In this document: piece after piece, positions 46,893 through 58,262 of the stretch
How the letters are laid out: each line of letters starts with the position of its first letter
Position numbering within the stretch: the stretch's first letter is position 1
Source: Enoplolaimus lenunculus
Lineage: Eukaryota > Nematoda > Enoplea > Enoplida > Thoracostomopsidae
DNA: 64,000 nt
NCBI GenBank assembly: GCA_030248215.1
Contig: JASANG010002214.1
Coordinates: 372,001 to 436,000 of the forward strand
Direction: 5' to 3'
The notes under the pieces: model-generated
The model's database searches: none
What the model was told of the DNA's origin: nothing
Seen by the model: only the letters and a program-made list of their open reading frames with translations
Translations under genes and position numbers: made by a program

Positions 46893-47081
46893 GGCCAATG
46901 TAAAGAACATGGGCGGAACAGTATCATAAGCATATTCTTAAGGGTAAGCCTAAGGTTAAACCGTAATAATAAGTTTATTTCTAGGCTAAGCCTAAACCAA
47001 GCAAAAAATTAGTCTAAAGCTCAAGCTTATTCTATTCTAGTCCTACAGAAAAACGTTGCGCTCCTGATCTTTACACGGGCC
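46893..47081. mobile_element. Telomere-repeat MITE copy
   Basis: Starts GGCCAATGTAAAGAACATGG and ends CTGATCTTTACACGGGCC. Flanks are GAAATATT and GAAATTTT, a 7-of-8 duplication. The interior has decayed GCCTAA words. It lies between TRAPPC4 and LAMTOR4. Confidence 0.87.
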
Positions 47082-47456
47082 GAAATTTTTCTCACTGTGG
47101 TTTTAGATGTATTAGCTCAAATTATACCGCTCGCTGTGCAATGAAATGAATATGATGACAGGTGTAAAAACTTGTCTGGAAATGTATTGCGGTTTTTGAT
47201 ATCTATGCCAGCTTGTGTGGTTTATCGATTGTGCTTCATGAGAATAGGAACTTGTGTTTGAAACGTATTGTTGTTTGATCAACGCTCAAAGACCTACTGT
47301 TTATTGTGTTTTAATTAATTTCCTTTACATGTTTAAGTAAATTATGCTTGTTTTTATTGTTTTTATGGTTAATGTGCGTTTGGAATTATCTAAAACAACT
47401 GATCTATTCAATCCGATGTAAAACAATTTTGCCTCAAGCGCTTATATACTAGGCTA

Positions 47457-47583
47457 CGCTGCAAAAAAAATTGTGAGACAAATTCACTCTCCGAAATCGG
47501 CTCTGCGGGACTACACAATCTGAGTCCAATTCGGCTCCGCCAGAGTTAAACGTGCAACTCAGTGAGTCGAATTTGACTCTGGA
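47457..47583. mobile_element. Half copy of the TGCAAAAAA palindromic MITE
   Basis: CTGCAAAAAAAATTGTGAG through GAGTCGAATTTGACTCTGG corresponds to one arm and centre of the element at 23,688. It is followed directly by a GGTATCGGCACATCCCTA fragment of another family, so an end of one element seems to have been lost. Confidence 0.6.
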
Positions 47584-48337
47584 GTCGGCATCGGCAAAAT
47601 TTCAAAATAGGATCGACATCAGCAAAAATCTTGGTATCGGCACATCCCTATAGTTTTAACGCGGTTTATCATTGACTGGTCAATTTGTGTCACTCGTGTT
47701 ACTGTACGTGTAGCTTGAACAACGAACATCCTCCGTAGAGTGAGTTTATTTTATACCAGTTTGATTTTTAGGGCTTGCATTTGTCACGCTCATAAATGTA
47801 TGGTCGATCACGTGATCATAAAGGGAACCGCTGGTTATACGAGACAATGTTTTGAAATTTTTCAGTATTGCGTTGCACTTATTAACTGGCTTAATCAATG
47901 CGCGTGCAATTACCAGAAAATTGTTTGCTCTCACTTGCGTGTTTTAACAGTTAAGATATGGTCGGCCAATATTCGAATTTGTATTTTGCAGAAGTGTATA
48001 AGCTTAAATGTTGCTATATGTTTGCTGCTTGATTTGAACATGTTCAAAAGTTGAGCTAGAAAGTCTCTTTTGTTCACGTAGGCAGACTAGGAGGACAGGG
48101 CACTCACGTCAACACTGATTTTCAGTTTCACTGTTCATATGACATTACCGGAGTAAGCGGCATGACTGCATATCCGTAATATTCGTTTATCCTAGCGTTA
48201 CAATCAATATCACTAGCCAGCGCGCTTAATGGCAATCGATGTGTAATTTAGGGGTTGCTAAATATTTTATGATTTATTGCACTTACTGATTGCGCTGATC
48301 ATTTGCTACATGACATAGTATAATCGCACAGTTCACT

Positions 48338-50509
48338 ATGAGCGGTGGACTTTCATCTCAACATCATAATTTGCAACGCATTCCAGATCAACTTGGCCTA
48401 CTTGTACTCACAGAAGAAGGTGCTATTTTAATGGTAATTTGGATGAACACTGAAAAAATTTTAGCCAAATTCGAATTAATCTATAATTTGCTGAATCAGA
48501 GTTATATAAAGTGCAGAATCGAACAGTGGATAGTTGTCGTTCCATCGAATCTGTAAACAATTCTGCAAAAAATTGTCTGATTCTTAAGGTAATGAAGATA
48601 ATATAAAAAATTTTTATGATAAAAGCTTCAACTCAAAAGTGTTTTTGCCAGTTTGGATCGCCAGTTTGGATAAAATGCCTTGAACAAAGTTTAACCAATC
48701 GGGATTAAGGAATTAGCTAACACTTTGATACTAGTTTTTGCGTTGAACTCATATCGGTTTTGGCAGTGCGGTTTTTGAAGTATACTTCATACCAAAAATC
48801 ATTTTTACAATAGCGCTTATCATTTAAGTTTGTTAGTGTCGCGCATTTTACAATAATTTTGTCAACAGTGCCGCCACGGCTGTAAGCGTTGGGTTATGGC
48901 ACAGGGCTATTATTATAAGACCATTTTCCAAATGGTCCCGTGTGGTGCGGTGAACAAAGTTACTGTAAACTTCGCTTCCCTTATCAGTGGTTTGCTTGTT
49001 TTACAGTTTTAATGCACTCAATTCAATAAATTTTGTGCACTTCACTTCATCCACATTAAGATTATGTGTGGTTTAAATGCAGACGAAGACTTAGTCAATG
49101 AATGATACTGAAGCTTAGGTAAGACTGTTCATAAGCCTGAGTTGCCTGAGCTCGTCGAGCGAAAGTGTACATAAGCCTTAGGCCCATGTATAGAACAAGG
49201 CCGCAACAGTAGTATAAGCATATTCCTAAGCGTAAGCGTACTGATGAGCCTATTCCTAAGCCTAAGTCTAAGCTTAAGCTTAAGCCAAAAATTAGCCTAA
49301 AACTTAAACTGACTCTATTATAGCCCCTCCGGAAAACGATCCGGCCCTGTTCTATACGTGGGCCGCCTTATCAATGATAACATTCCACTGCAAATTTTGG
49401 TAAATTGCTCTGCATGGTACTGCTTAACTTAGAGTTACTCATCATTATCTCTCTAGCTCATACGGTTTCGCGGCGTATTCATATACTACGTGCTGTAGTG
49501 TCAACATTCTATGTGTAGAGACATTGTAGCGAAAAGTTTGCATGTCCGCGTAGCTCAGTGATTAGAGCAGCGGATCGGAAAAAAGTACGTCGTGGGTTCG
49601 AGCAACACCACATCCGCAGAAAATTTTCGTGCTAGGCTCTGTGTGGTACAACTTAACTTAAAATCCTCTATATTTTTGTATTTATATTCTGTGTTTTTAG
49701 TCTTCTGGCGATTTAGAAAACAATGAACGTCTGGCACATCAGATACATGCATTGGTTCGTCGAATAATTCCGGACAGCTCCATGGGAAATATTGTTCGAT
49801 TGTCAAGTAAGGCTTTGAAAATTTACTGTATATATCTTCCCTGTTTTGTGATGTTTGTTCACGGACACTAGCGGATCCAGAAGGGGGCGGGTTGGGGTTG
49901 AGGGCGTACGCTCCTCAGGTCAGGATTTTTTGTGATAAACTGGTACAGTGCCTACAATACAATTTTTTGTCTTCGGAAAATTTTTTGTAAAAAATGATAA
50001 GGTTCTTAAATTATAATTTGTCCCTGTAGATTTTTTGCTGATAAAATGATAAGGTCCCCCTGCCTTAGTATTTTCTTCCCACCAGAAAAGTTTTCGCTGA
50101 AAAATTCCGAATTATAACATTTGCCATCCCGCCCTGTTCGTCAGAATCTTCTGCATCCGCCGCTGTTCACGGGTTTTTAAGTATTTTTAAGTGGTAACAC
50201 AAGCAATTCCCTTGTTTGAAACTGTTGTTTCACCGTAAACCCTTATTTCTAATATGCTGGCTACGCCCAGCCTATTCGTGTACGCATGAGACATCCAGAC
50301 GATATGCGCCTCTAGTTCTAGTGTTCAACAATTGCAACTGCAAAATGTTTGCTGTATTTTCAGTACACTACGACACATTTTTCTATTCAGTCGCACTGAC
50401 AACAACAAAGAAACAACTAGTCGTTGTAAAGCGAAAGAATCCTTCACGGGATCAGGGATCGCCAATCAGACTTTTACGCGATGACGCTACATTAAATCCT
50501 GTGCTGTAA
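48338..50509 (+). CDS. LAMTOR4: Ragulator subunit LAMTOR4
   Basis: Three exons: 48338-48433, 49701-49806, 50364-50509 (TAA), phases consistent, 115 residues (human 99). Roadblock-fold subunit of the lysosomal Ragulator complex that anchors Rag GTPases for mTORC1 activation. The diagnostic string LQRIPDQLGLLVLTEEGAIL in exon 1 and SSGDLENNE opening exon 2 match the family closely; exon 3 encodes the last beta strands (YSVALTTTKKQLVVVKR). The C-terminal tail is about 15 residues longer than the human protein. Introns hold a telomere-repeat MITE, a tRNA-like sequence and a GGATCCAGA-type repeat. A GCACAG acceptor-like site is 6 nt before the ATG. Confidence 0.95.
49181..49364. mobile_element. 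Telomere-repeat MITE copy (CCCTGTTCTATA subfamily)
   Basis: Starts GGCCCATGTATAGAACAAGG and ends CCCTGTTCTATACGTGGGCC. The interior carries CCTAAGCGTAAGCG and CCTAAGCCTAAG. GCCTTA occurs on both flanks. It lies in LAMTOR4 intron 1. Confidence 0.87.
49544..49617 (+). pseudogene. tRNA-like sequence (tRNA pseudogene or SINE head)
   Basis: TAGCTCAGTGATTAGAGC forms a good D arm (GCTC/GAGC) and GTGGGTTCGAGC is a canonical B box at tRNA spacing. The T stem is only partly paired, the anticodon arm is not recognisable and the acceptor ends do not pair, so it is not a working tRNA. It lies in LAMTOR4 intron 1. Confidence 0.6.
49868..50150. repeat. Dispersed repeat with TAGCGGATCCAGAAGGGGG end
   Basis: Begins ACTAGCGGATCCAGAAGG with a G run. 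It then has TTTTTTGTGATAAA and AATGATAAGGT words shared with 26,790-27,190; a short piece with ACTAGCGGATCCAGAGG lies at 60,239. Worn DNA transposon in LAMTOR4 intron 2; the far end is not defined. Confidence 0.5.
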
Positions 50510-50789
50510 CTGGTTGCGTAGAATCGATATATGTTTCGGGCAGAGGTGTATCTAGAAGAAATGCTAACTGCCTTATTTAGCCATCATTAACGAATTGTCA
50601 ATTTTTTTCTTAACAACCAATATTTTAGTAGCTTTTCAGCGGTGTCGTATCAAAAGTTAACACTTCTTCTGGATATTCCACTGGTTTCGAGTATTAATAT
50701 TTAGTGGCTAAACATTTTTGCGCTATGAATTGTGTAATTTGATTGGTTGCGAAGGTTTTGTTTGCCAATTTTCACCAATGTTTACTCTT

Positions 50790-50941
50790 AGGGGCGAAAC
50801 AGCCGCATACGCGTATTAGTAAGGCTAAATCTAAGGATAAGTTTAAAACTAAGTCTAAGTAAAAGATTGGTGTAACGGTTGCGCTTACTTTACTGAAGTC
50901 CAGCTGAAAAACTCGTAGCCCCTAAAACGTGATATGGGCGT
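50790..50941. mobile_element. Telomere-repeat MITE copy, degenerate
   Basis: Inverted ends TTAGGGGCGAAACAG and GTAGCCCCTAAAACG, with decayed CTAAGTCTAAG interior and the family signature GCGCTTACTTTA before the right end. The outer GGCCC ends are not intact. Confidence 0.55.
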
Positions 50942-52016
50942 AATAGTTGCTGAGGTTGAAATTTTATTCTTATGGCAGTATTTAGTCTACAAACACTATA
51001 AATCTCAAAAAATAATTTAAGCGGCATCAATTTAATTTTTGAATCTCAGGTAGGTATATTTTCTACGCTGTTCTGAGTATCATCCATCTCCGACTGCAGC
51101 AGAAAATCGGTATATTGCTGATTTTTTTTCTGGTGTTAATACGAAATTATTGGAATTATTTTTAAAATTTTAATCATTACTCACTAAAAAATATACTTAA
51201 AATTAAGTAAAACTGTTGCCGAATTAAGTGTCGGATTTACTTACTATGGTGCTTGGCAAAGTTTTACTTATTGTACGCAAACACAAAATATTTACCTTTA
51301 CATATATACTTAAAAAGTTAGTAAAATATAACTAGTTTTTAAGTAGAGTGTTTTTACAGAGTACTGGGCAACTGTTACTTACGTTGAGAACAATGTTTAG
51401 GCTATTAGCCGAACCACGGGTGCTTGGCCCCTTGTGGTAAAAATTGGGGCCCTTAGAAAATTTTAAGCTCAAGCTTAAATTAACGTGAAAACCCACCGAA
51501 TGCCCTTTTTAAAACTATTTTGGTCTAAAGCATGTTGGACTGGCTATCGGCCTGGCAGTGTCTACGAAAAACGGTATTTAGTTGGGTTTCTGGTGGATTT
51601 TCATTTGATATTTTTAGGTATAACTGTTAACTATATGATTATTTGGCCAAATGTTAAGTTCTGTTAAGTAAGTTTATGCCGGTATTTTCACACCTCTTGT
51701 TGTAAATTGGCAGAACAATAAAATATACCATCGTAAAAATTTTGATTGTTTTCTGCTTGATATTTCTTTTATTTTTGTTAATAAATAAATGTTGCGTTAT
51801 TGAGTCGAGCGCTACTTGTTCTGCTGCCGTCTTTATGTAGCCTCAAGTTTGAAAACTGCCCTCTATCTTCCACAACGTCAGCAGTTTACTAAATACCGCA
51901 TCTATGGCGAAAGTGGACGTGGCTAATTTGACCGACCTATGACGCAGGCAGCTCCATACATTCCAAAAACTGGGGAATTTGATATTTTGAAAGCAGTATG
52001 CCGATGAATTTTTAGG

Positions 52017-52673
52017 CAGGGTGTAAAACAGATAGTAAAAACCGGAAACGGAAACGGATAGTGATCAAAATAAACAGAAACGGAAAACGGATTTTGAATT
52101 ACCAAATTTAAAAATATTTTTCTGCATACGCAGTTGCTTCCTGCATAAATTCACTAGTCTTTCTAAAGTTGAAAAGAAAAATGGAGGATGTATCGAAATT
52201 TTTTAAGATATTGGATAGATTTCGTAATTCTTATTTTACACCCTACTTTTGGGTGATTCAATTTTTTAAAAATTACCTTGCGAAGTTTTCGCCTCGACGT
52301 TCTTTATAGCATAGTTTATTAAGCTGGATATCTCTTCCAGGTAAAAATCGATGTCCGTTTCAGGAATGCCGACATTTCCGTTATTTTTATATTTAAAATT
52401 AGTTATAAAACACGTTTATAATCGCGCAATTTTTCATTATTCCGCATATGCTCTTTTTCAAAATGATAATAATTACGGAATTCGTCACAAGTTTTTTAAA
52501 CTTTGGTGCATCCGCTATTTTTTCTGCAAAATTTTGGAAAGTTTAGTGAATATATGCATGTCTCGATTGTGTCGGTGCGACAAACATCTTTGAAAATTTT
52601 TATACTTCAATTTCTGTTTCCGTTATTTTGATCAATGTCCATTTCCGTTATTTTCGCTACCGTTCACACTCTG
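52017..52673. mobile_element. hAT-like MITE, CGGAAA-repeat family (copy 3)
   Basis: Starts CAGGGTGTAAAACAGATAG and ends CTACCGTTCACACTCTG. CGGAAACGGAAACGG repeats lie at the left and TTTCCGTTATTTT at the right. It is longer than other copies, suggesting an internal insertion. No clear target duplication. Confidence 0.7.
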
Positions 52674-52942
52674 CTCAACAGTAATATTCTATTTTTGCCG
52701 TCCAACACCAAAGTTGGGCCAAGTTCAGTTGGTCCAGGCCTGGACAGGGGGAGGAGTGAAAAACGGTGTTCTACTCTGTTCAGAAAGTAAGTGAGTGCAT
52801 ATGCAAATTTTGTCTAAGTAAAAATATATCCCATTTTTCTTACAGTTGGTGTTTGTCGCAAGGTTTGTGGTATGGGCTGACGTTTATTTTCAGCATCTGC
52901 GGGAAGGTTTTGTTGGTTGCAGTAATACAAACTACCAAATAT

Positions 52943-53157
52943 ATACTGCAAAAAATGGTGAGCCAAATTGACTCTCTCCGAAATAGGCTTTTCCGGACTT
53001 TAGTCAAAATTCGACTCCACCATAGTCAAATTGGACTAACTGAGTCGCTCGGTGAGTCGAATTTGACTCTGGCGGAGTCGAATTTGACTCAGTTTGTGTA
53101 GTCCGTAAAAGCCTATTTCAGAGAGAGTCAATTTGAGTCATCATTTTTTGCAGTGTA
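52943..53157. mobile_element. Palindromic MITE, TGCAAAAAATGGTGAGTCAA family (copy 2)
   Basis: Starts ACTGCAAAAAATGGTGAG and ends TCATCATTTTTTGCAGT. The arms GCCAAATTGACTCTCTCC and GAGAGAGTCAATTTGA pair, as do AGGCTTTTCCGGAC and GTCCGTAAAAGCCT. This is the best preserved of the three copies. Confidence 0.88.
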
Positions 53158-54093
53158 CTGGAGTATATTGTATAGAAGTACGATACAAAATGACAAATTT
53201 TCTCTCAGAAAAACGATTCTCGTAAAGGCACTGGATTTGCCACCGGCTGCTGATGTTAAATGATCTTCTGAATACCATCTCGGAACAATATTTAACTATC
53301 AACAACAGCAACATGTTTGTGCAGATGAGTCGAGAAAATTTTAGGTTCAACATGAGCGTATGCGTGCGATTTTGGAGTATTTACAAAAGCGAGGTCAAAA
53401 CTGTTGGCAAACGACGGTAAAAAAATTTTTGTAACAGGGTAAGCCATCTTTCTTCCGTTGGCTACGGGTACGACACAACACACGACCTCAATAACAACAA
53501 TAACAATATATCTAAGCTGCAATATCGCACGAGACATAAACAAAGTTAAAAGCAATTGAAAACAATTACAAAATGCAGTTTACCCAAATATTGTTCTGTT
53601 TATATATGCGCTTTAAAAGTCATATATGAACTCAAAGTTGTAGCTGTATATACACAATTCTTGCAAGAGCGCTTTTGGTGTGTGTTGTGTTTGCTTCAAT
53701 GCAGTGATTGCATTTTTGCTTTATGCTTTGAGCACACGAGGGCACAACATAGGTTAAATATTGTATTTTTGCTTCTTTTCTTTTGTTTTTCGATATTATG
53801 TTTTTCTTTTGTTTTTGCGAGAATATATTTGAGCTATTCATCGGAACAGTTAAGGTGCTTTTTTGGTTACTGTGGCCACTCACTAAGGTCAAGAGTGGAT
53901 GATTGTCACTCTTAATAGATAAGAGTATGCAACTACTGGGATTCTATATGGTGCAAAATAAACCATCGCGTGTGGTATTTTTGCCCGATCTTCCTTAGAC
54001 TGAGGAGAAGTCACCACTTAAACCACGTAGTAAACAGGCTTAAGAATATAATCCGAGTTACTTAAGCTAAAATTCAAAATATTAGTGTAACGT

Positions 54094-54730
54094 ACCCCCT
54101 TAAACGGGTCTTTCCCATTACCTCTCTTAGCTCGCTTTTGCCCAAAAATGGTATGATTTTGAAAATTTTTCGATTGAGGTTCTCACGACCTCACCTTATC
54201 ATGACACGCCCTAACTTGAGTTTTTAAGAATACGTTTTTAAAGACTTCTAGGTCCCCCTTGGCACCCAAATTTTATTTGTCAAAACTATTAACAAATTGT
54301 ACACCATTTGATGCAGCTTGCAGCACTGAGTCCAATCGTGCTAAATTTTTTGCAATCGGACGATTGGTTAATTAGTTATTGTCAAACAACTGATTTGGCA
54401 GACTGCCAACGATTTGGGACGGCGCCAAATCAGCTATTTGACAATAACTCGTTAACCAATCGCCTAATTGCAAATAATTTAACACCATTCGAATCAGCTC
54501 TGCAAGCTGCATCGAATGATAATGGGGAGATTCGGACCTTAAAATATCGAATGATAATGGGAAGATTCGGACCTTAAAATATCGAACTTTTCAAAAATTC
54601 AAATTTGGGCGTGGCGTAATTAGCGGAGGTCATAAAAAGCTCAAATATGCAAAAAATTTCAAAATCGAACCATTTTTGGGCAAACTCGGCTAAGGAAGAA
54701 CAGCGGAAAAGACCCAAATAAACGAGGGGT
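54094..54730. mobile_element. Large nested foldback element (about 640 bp)
   Basis: The outer arms pair: left GGGTCTTTCC and TTGCCCAAAAATGGT, right ACCATTTTTGGGCAA and GGAAAAGACCC. Inner arms pair too: left ATTGGTTAATTAGTTATTG with CTGATTTGGC, right GCCAAATCAG with CAATAACTCGTTAACCAAT, around a short loop near 54,410. A 37-bp unit containing ATAATGGGGAGATTCGGACC is duplicated at 54,510-54,585. No protein is recognised. Confidence 0.85.
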
Positions 54731-55153
54731 TGACCAAAAACGCAACGTGTGCTGACTACATTCTTTTGTACACTGAATGTACCCAGTTGTACACTCTTGC
54801 CGTTGCGTAATTATCCACTCTTCCAAATATTAATATATAGTCGCCAGCTTACCTCCGACGACATATACAAAAATGTTCAGTTGACTACAAAAATGTTTAA
54901 TAAATTGCTCAGTTGATAGGTTCTTTCAAGTTTTATCATTTTGAAAGTTAGAATTTCTTGAGAATATTTGTTGGCTTTGTTAGTTTTTTACTGCTTTGAA
55001 AAATCTAAGAAATACAAATTGTGTAAAGATTATATTTCAGTGGTTTCTTTCAAAATTACCCGTACACAACGATTTGGAAGGGTTCAAAATAAAATACGTT
55101 AAAACTGATGCAAACCATGTGTAGTAAAAAACGACTTTACAAACAGGGTTCGG

Positions 55154-55534
55154 CAGGGTGTAAACAGATAGTAAAAATAACGGAAACGGAAAACGGATAT
55201 TGAAGTAGACATATATAGATTTCGAGTGGGTTTTATTTTTCTGCCAACACAATTGAGAACTGTAAATGTTCACCGGGATTCTAAAATTTCGAAGAAAAAT
55301 GGCGGATGCACCAAATTTTTAAGATTATAGAAGAATATCGCATTTTTTGTTTCAGTTCAAACAATTGTAGCAAATCTGTAATTAAAAATTGCGGGAATTT
55401 TATGTAATTTATAACTAATCTTGAACGTAACAATAATAGCGAATATCTGGTAGTTCTATATCGAAAACGGAAACGGAAACGGATACCGATTTTTACCGGA
55501 AATGGAAACGGAAAGGGATACCCGGTTCACCCTG
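55154..55534. mobile_element. hAT-like MITE, CGGAAA-repeat family, perfect 8-bp duplication (copy 4)
   Basis: Starts CAGGGTGTAAACAGATAG and ends ACCCGGTTCACCCTG. GGGTTCGG flanks both sides exactly (55,146-55,153 and 55,535-55,542). Repeats of CGGAAA at both ends. Non-coding. Confidence 0.93.
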
Positions 55535-55575
55535 GGGTTCGGTTTTTGTATATATAATTTTCTCCGCACATTTAA

Positions 55576-55837
55576 CCCTTTCTCACATGAATATTTTCTA
55601 TTTCCCATGAGACCTACTTTTATGCTAGGATTCGAACTCAGCGACAGGAGTGGGAGGCGTATACCATCACCACTCAGCTATAGGAGCTTGACGCTCGAGG
55701 CCGAGGGGGCTCTCACGTCTTGTGGTGATTTAGTACTATGTATACGTGTTGCAATTGTTAAACACGGTGCGATATATATTATTTAACATATATACACTGC
55801 GCTGAGTTGCCTATAGGCAACTCAATGTGAGAAGGGG
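55576..55837 (-). mobile_element. TTAA-type MITE with tRNA-like core (copy 3)
   Basis: TTAA at 55,572-55,575 and 55,838-55,841; ends CCCTTTCTCACAT and TGTGAGAAGGGG. It is nearly identical to the copy at 20,252 along its length, including AGGATTCGAACTC (B box complement), CACCACTCAGCTATAGG (A box complement) and GTTGCCTATAGGCAAC. The near-identity suggests recent movement. It lies 41 bp from the hAT-like MITE at 55,154. Confidence 0.9.
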
Positions 55838-56858
55838 TTAAAGAAGAGGCTTACGCTTAAGCATAAGTTTAGGATAATGTTAACGCAAATGATTTTCCTT
55901 GTTCAATTGCTTTAATAAATTTAACACAACAAGACATTTTGACTAATAAAACAGTTTATAGGTAATATCTGCTTGCAGGGTGTAAATCGGATGTTCGTTT
56001 CGGCTAAAAATCAATATCAACATCCAGTTCCATCCCAGAGAATAACATTGGTCCTGTTGGGTACGGTCTGCCTCGAGTGTTTTTTGCTCATACAGGGCAA
56101 TATTTGTAGGACGCAATAGTATGGTCTCATAGATTTTATCGATGCATTTTGCAGCCAATGGTGGATCCTAGGCAGTCCATCTTAGCCTTCCCAACAGGGA
56201 TCAAAGTCAAAATATTGTATGAAGGTTTAGCACTAAAATGGCGTTTGGTTTATCAGTTGCGAGTTTTTTCACCAATACATCTCGCAGGCACCTTTTCATA
56301 AATTTCTGAATCTGTCACTGTTTTCAACTGCATGGCACGAGATATTGTAAGCCATCAAGATAATAGCCGACAGTCATCTTACGACTCCAACTTTTTAGTG
56401 AACTTTTTCATATTTGTATACCCGTTGATCTAACGCTTCTCTACCGGCTTCACTTAGTTCCGGTTTCGGCTATCGCAAAATATTTGTTGACTTCTGGCTT
56501 CAAATTTTACTATTTTCACTGTTGCTTTCAACCGATACTGAAGGAAAACTAAGATTGATTTTTCGGTGCCTGTTTGTTGAAAAACAATCGGCCTATGTTA
56601 AATCATTGAGGGTTGGAAAAATCAACAATGTAACGCAGTATGAAGTGACAAACTAGCTTACGACCAAACTTGACGGCATCTACCGGAAGAAATAGTCCTG
56701 CGATATTGAAGCCGAAGCTGGAGGATGTTAAAATCTTCGGAAACCGGAAACGGATGTAATTTCGAAAATGACAGTTCAACTTCTTTAATACAAATGGTGT
56801 TTGATTTATGTTGAAAATCAGTAGTGAACGTTCCACATGTGGGTCTCCGGTTAGCTGT

Positions 56859-57490
56859 CAGTAGTGAACGTGGGACGTCGGCTGGCTGTCAGTAGTGAAC
56901 GTGGGACGTCGGCTGGCTGTCAGTAGTGAACGTGGGACGTCGGCTGGCTGTCAGTAGTGAACGTGGGACGTCGGCTGGCTGTCAGTAGTGAACGTGGGAC
57001 GTCGGCTGGCTGTCAGTAGTGAACGTGGGACGTCGGCTGGCTGTCAGTAGTGAACGTGGGACGTCGGCTGGCTGTCAGTAGTGAACGTGGGACGTCGGCT
57101 GGCTGTCAGTAGTAAACGTGGGACGTCGGCTGGCTGTCAGTAGTGAACGTGGGACGTCGGCTGGCTGTCAGTAGTGAACGTGGGACGTCGGTTGGCTGTC
57201 AGTAGTGAACGTGGGACGTCGGCTGGCTGTCAGTAGTGAACGTGGGACGTCCGTTGGCTGTCAGTAGTGAACGTGGGACGTCCGTTGGCTGTCAGTAGTG
57301 AACGTGGGACGTCGGCTGGCTGTCAGTAGTGAACGTGGGACGTCCGTTGGCTGTCAGTAGTGAACGTGGGACGTCGGCTGGCTGTCAGTAGTGAACGTGG
57401 GACGTCGGTTGGCTGTCAGTAGTAAACGTGGGACGTCGGCTGGCTGTCAGTAGTGAACGTGGGACGTCAGCTGGCTGTCAGTAGTGAATG
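56859..57490. repeat. 31-bp minisatellite, about 20 copies
   Basis: The unit CAGTAGTGAACGTGGGACGT plus CGGCTGGCTGT repeats head to tail with very few variants (TCCGTTGG, TCGGTTGG, GTAAACG). The array is bracketed by variant units with TTCCACATGTG at the left (56,819) and TTCCGCATGTG at the right, which look like remains of the original single-copy sequence. Confidence 0.97.
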
Positions 57491-57639
57491 TTCCGCATGT
57501 GCAACTTTTACTTGTAAGTTAGCCGAAGTGGCTTATGTGGAAGTTCAACAGATAGCGTGGTAAGAAATCATCATTAGAGTGAAACTTCAACACGTCAAAA
57601 GGTAAGAAAATTAGAGTAGCCTTTGATTGCTTAGCTCGC

Positions 57640-58262
57640 ATGCCTCCGAAGGATTTCACCAATATTATTTTACTTTCAATTTATAATTTCAAGCGTCATC
57701 AAAAGGATCCACGTCGTTCAGAACCAAACGATCCTTCGTATTACTTGATCCTTGCATGTATACGTTCCCTGCTCCACCTGGTCTACACGATGCACTTTGT
57801 ACAATTTTATACACAAACCACAGTTTTTTTCGGCTGGGTACACTGTTGCGAAATCTGAAACAGCCGACGCTAACAACCGGTGCTACAGTTTTATTGCTGG
57901 CTTGTATATCGAAGATCGTGGTGTACACCCTGTGCCTGGAAAACAATTTTACGTTTGTGGCGAAAAATTTTTATTTTTACGAACAACCCGTGTGTGTGTG
58001 TGCGCGCAAAATGAGCTATAATAAACTCAAGCTTTTCCGGGTTGGCCGCCCCACCACAGTTTATAATGTTTATATTATTGCAAGACGTTTTTGCTGGTGC
58101 AACGGTGGCGATACAGCGAGAAGAAAAATGCTCCAACGCACAACAGCAAGCAACCAGATCAATTTCTTCGGTTTCTGTGTACGCATCACTGTTGTGTTTA
58201 ATTCATTGCTACTTTTTAATGATCACAAAAACAAATTTTGGGTGCACGCGGTAGTTTCGTAG
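57640..58262. other. Region open in several frames, function unknown
   Basis: The plus strand has overlapping open frames, the longest 57,756-58,262 (168 codons). The minus strand is open over much of it, with one frame ending ...VLNDVDPFDDA at a stop near 57,689, which looks like a plausible protein C terminus. I could not find matching upstream exons, and no domain is recognisable. It lies just after the minisatellite. Confidence 0.2.

Noticed and set aside
49544-49617. Functional tRNA gene
   Set aside because: The D arm and B box are good, but the acceptor and anticodon stems do not pair.
38087-50509. A classic nematode operon
   Set aside because: Spacing of about 2 kb is far above the usual 100 bp or so, and each gene has its own acceptor-like leader context. 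Kept only as a cluster finding.
53556-53915. 119-codon plus-strand gene
   Set aside because: Hydrophobic Phe/Cys-rich frame in AT-rich sequence with the opposite strand also open. No domain or exon partners.
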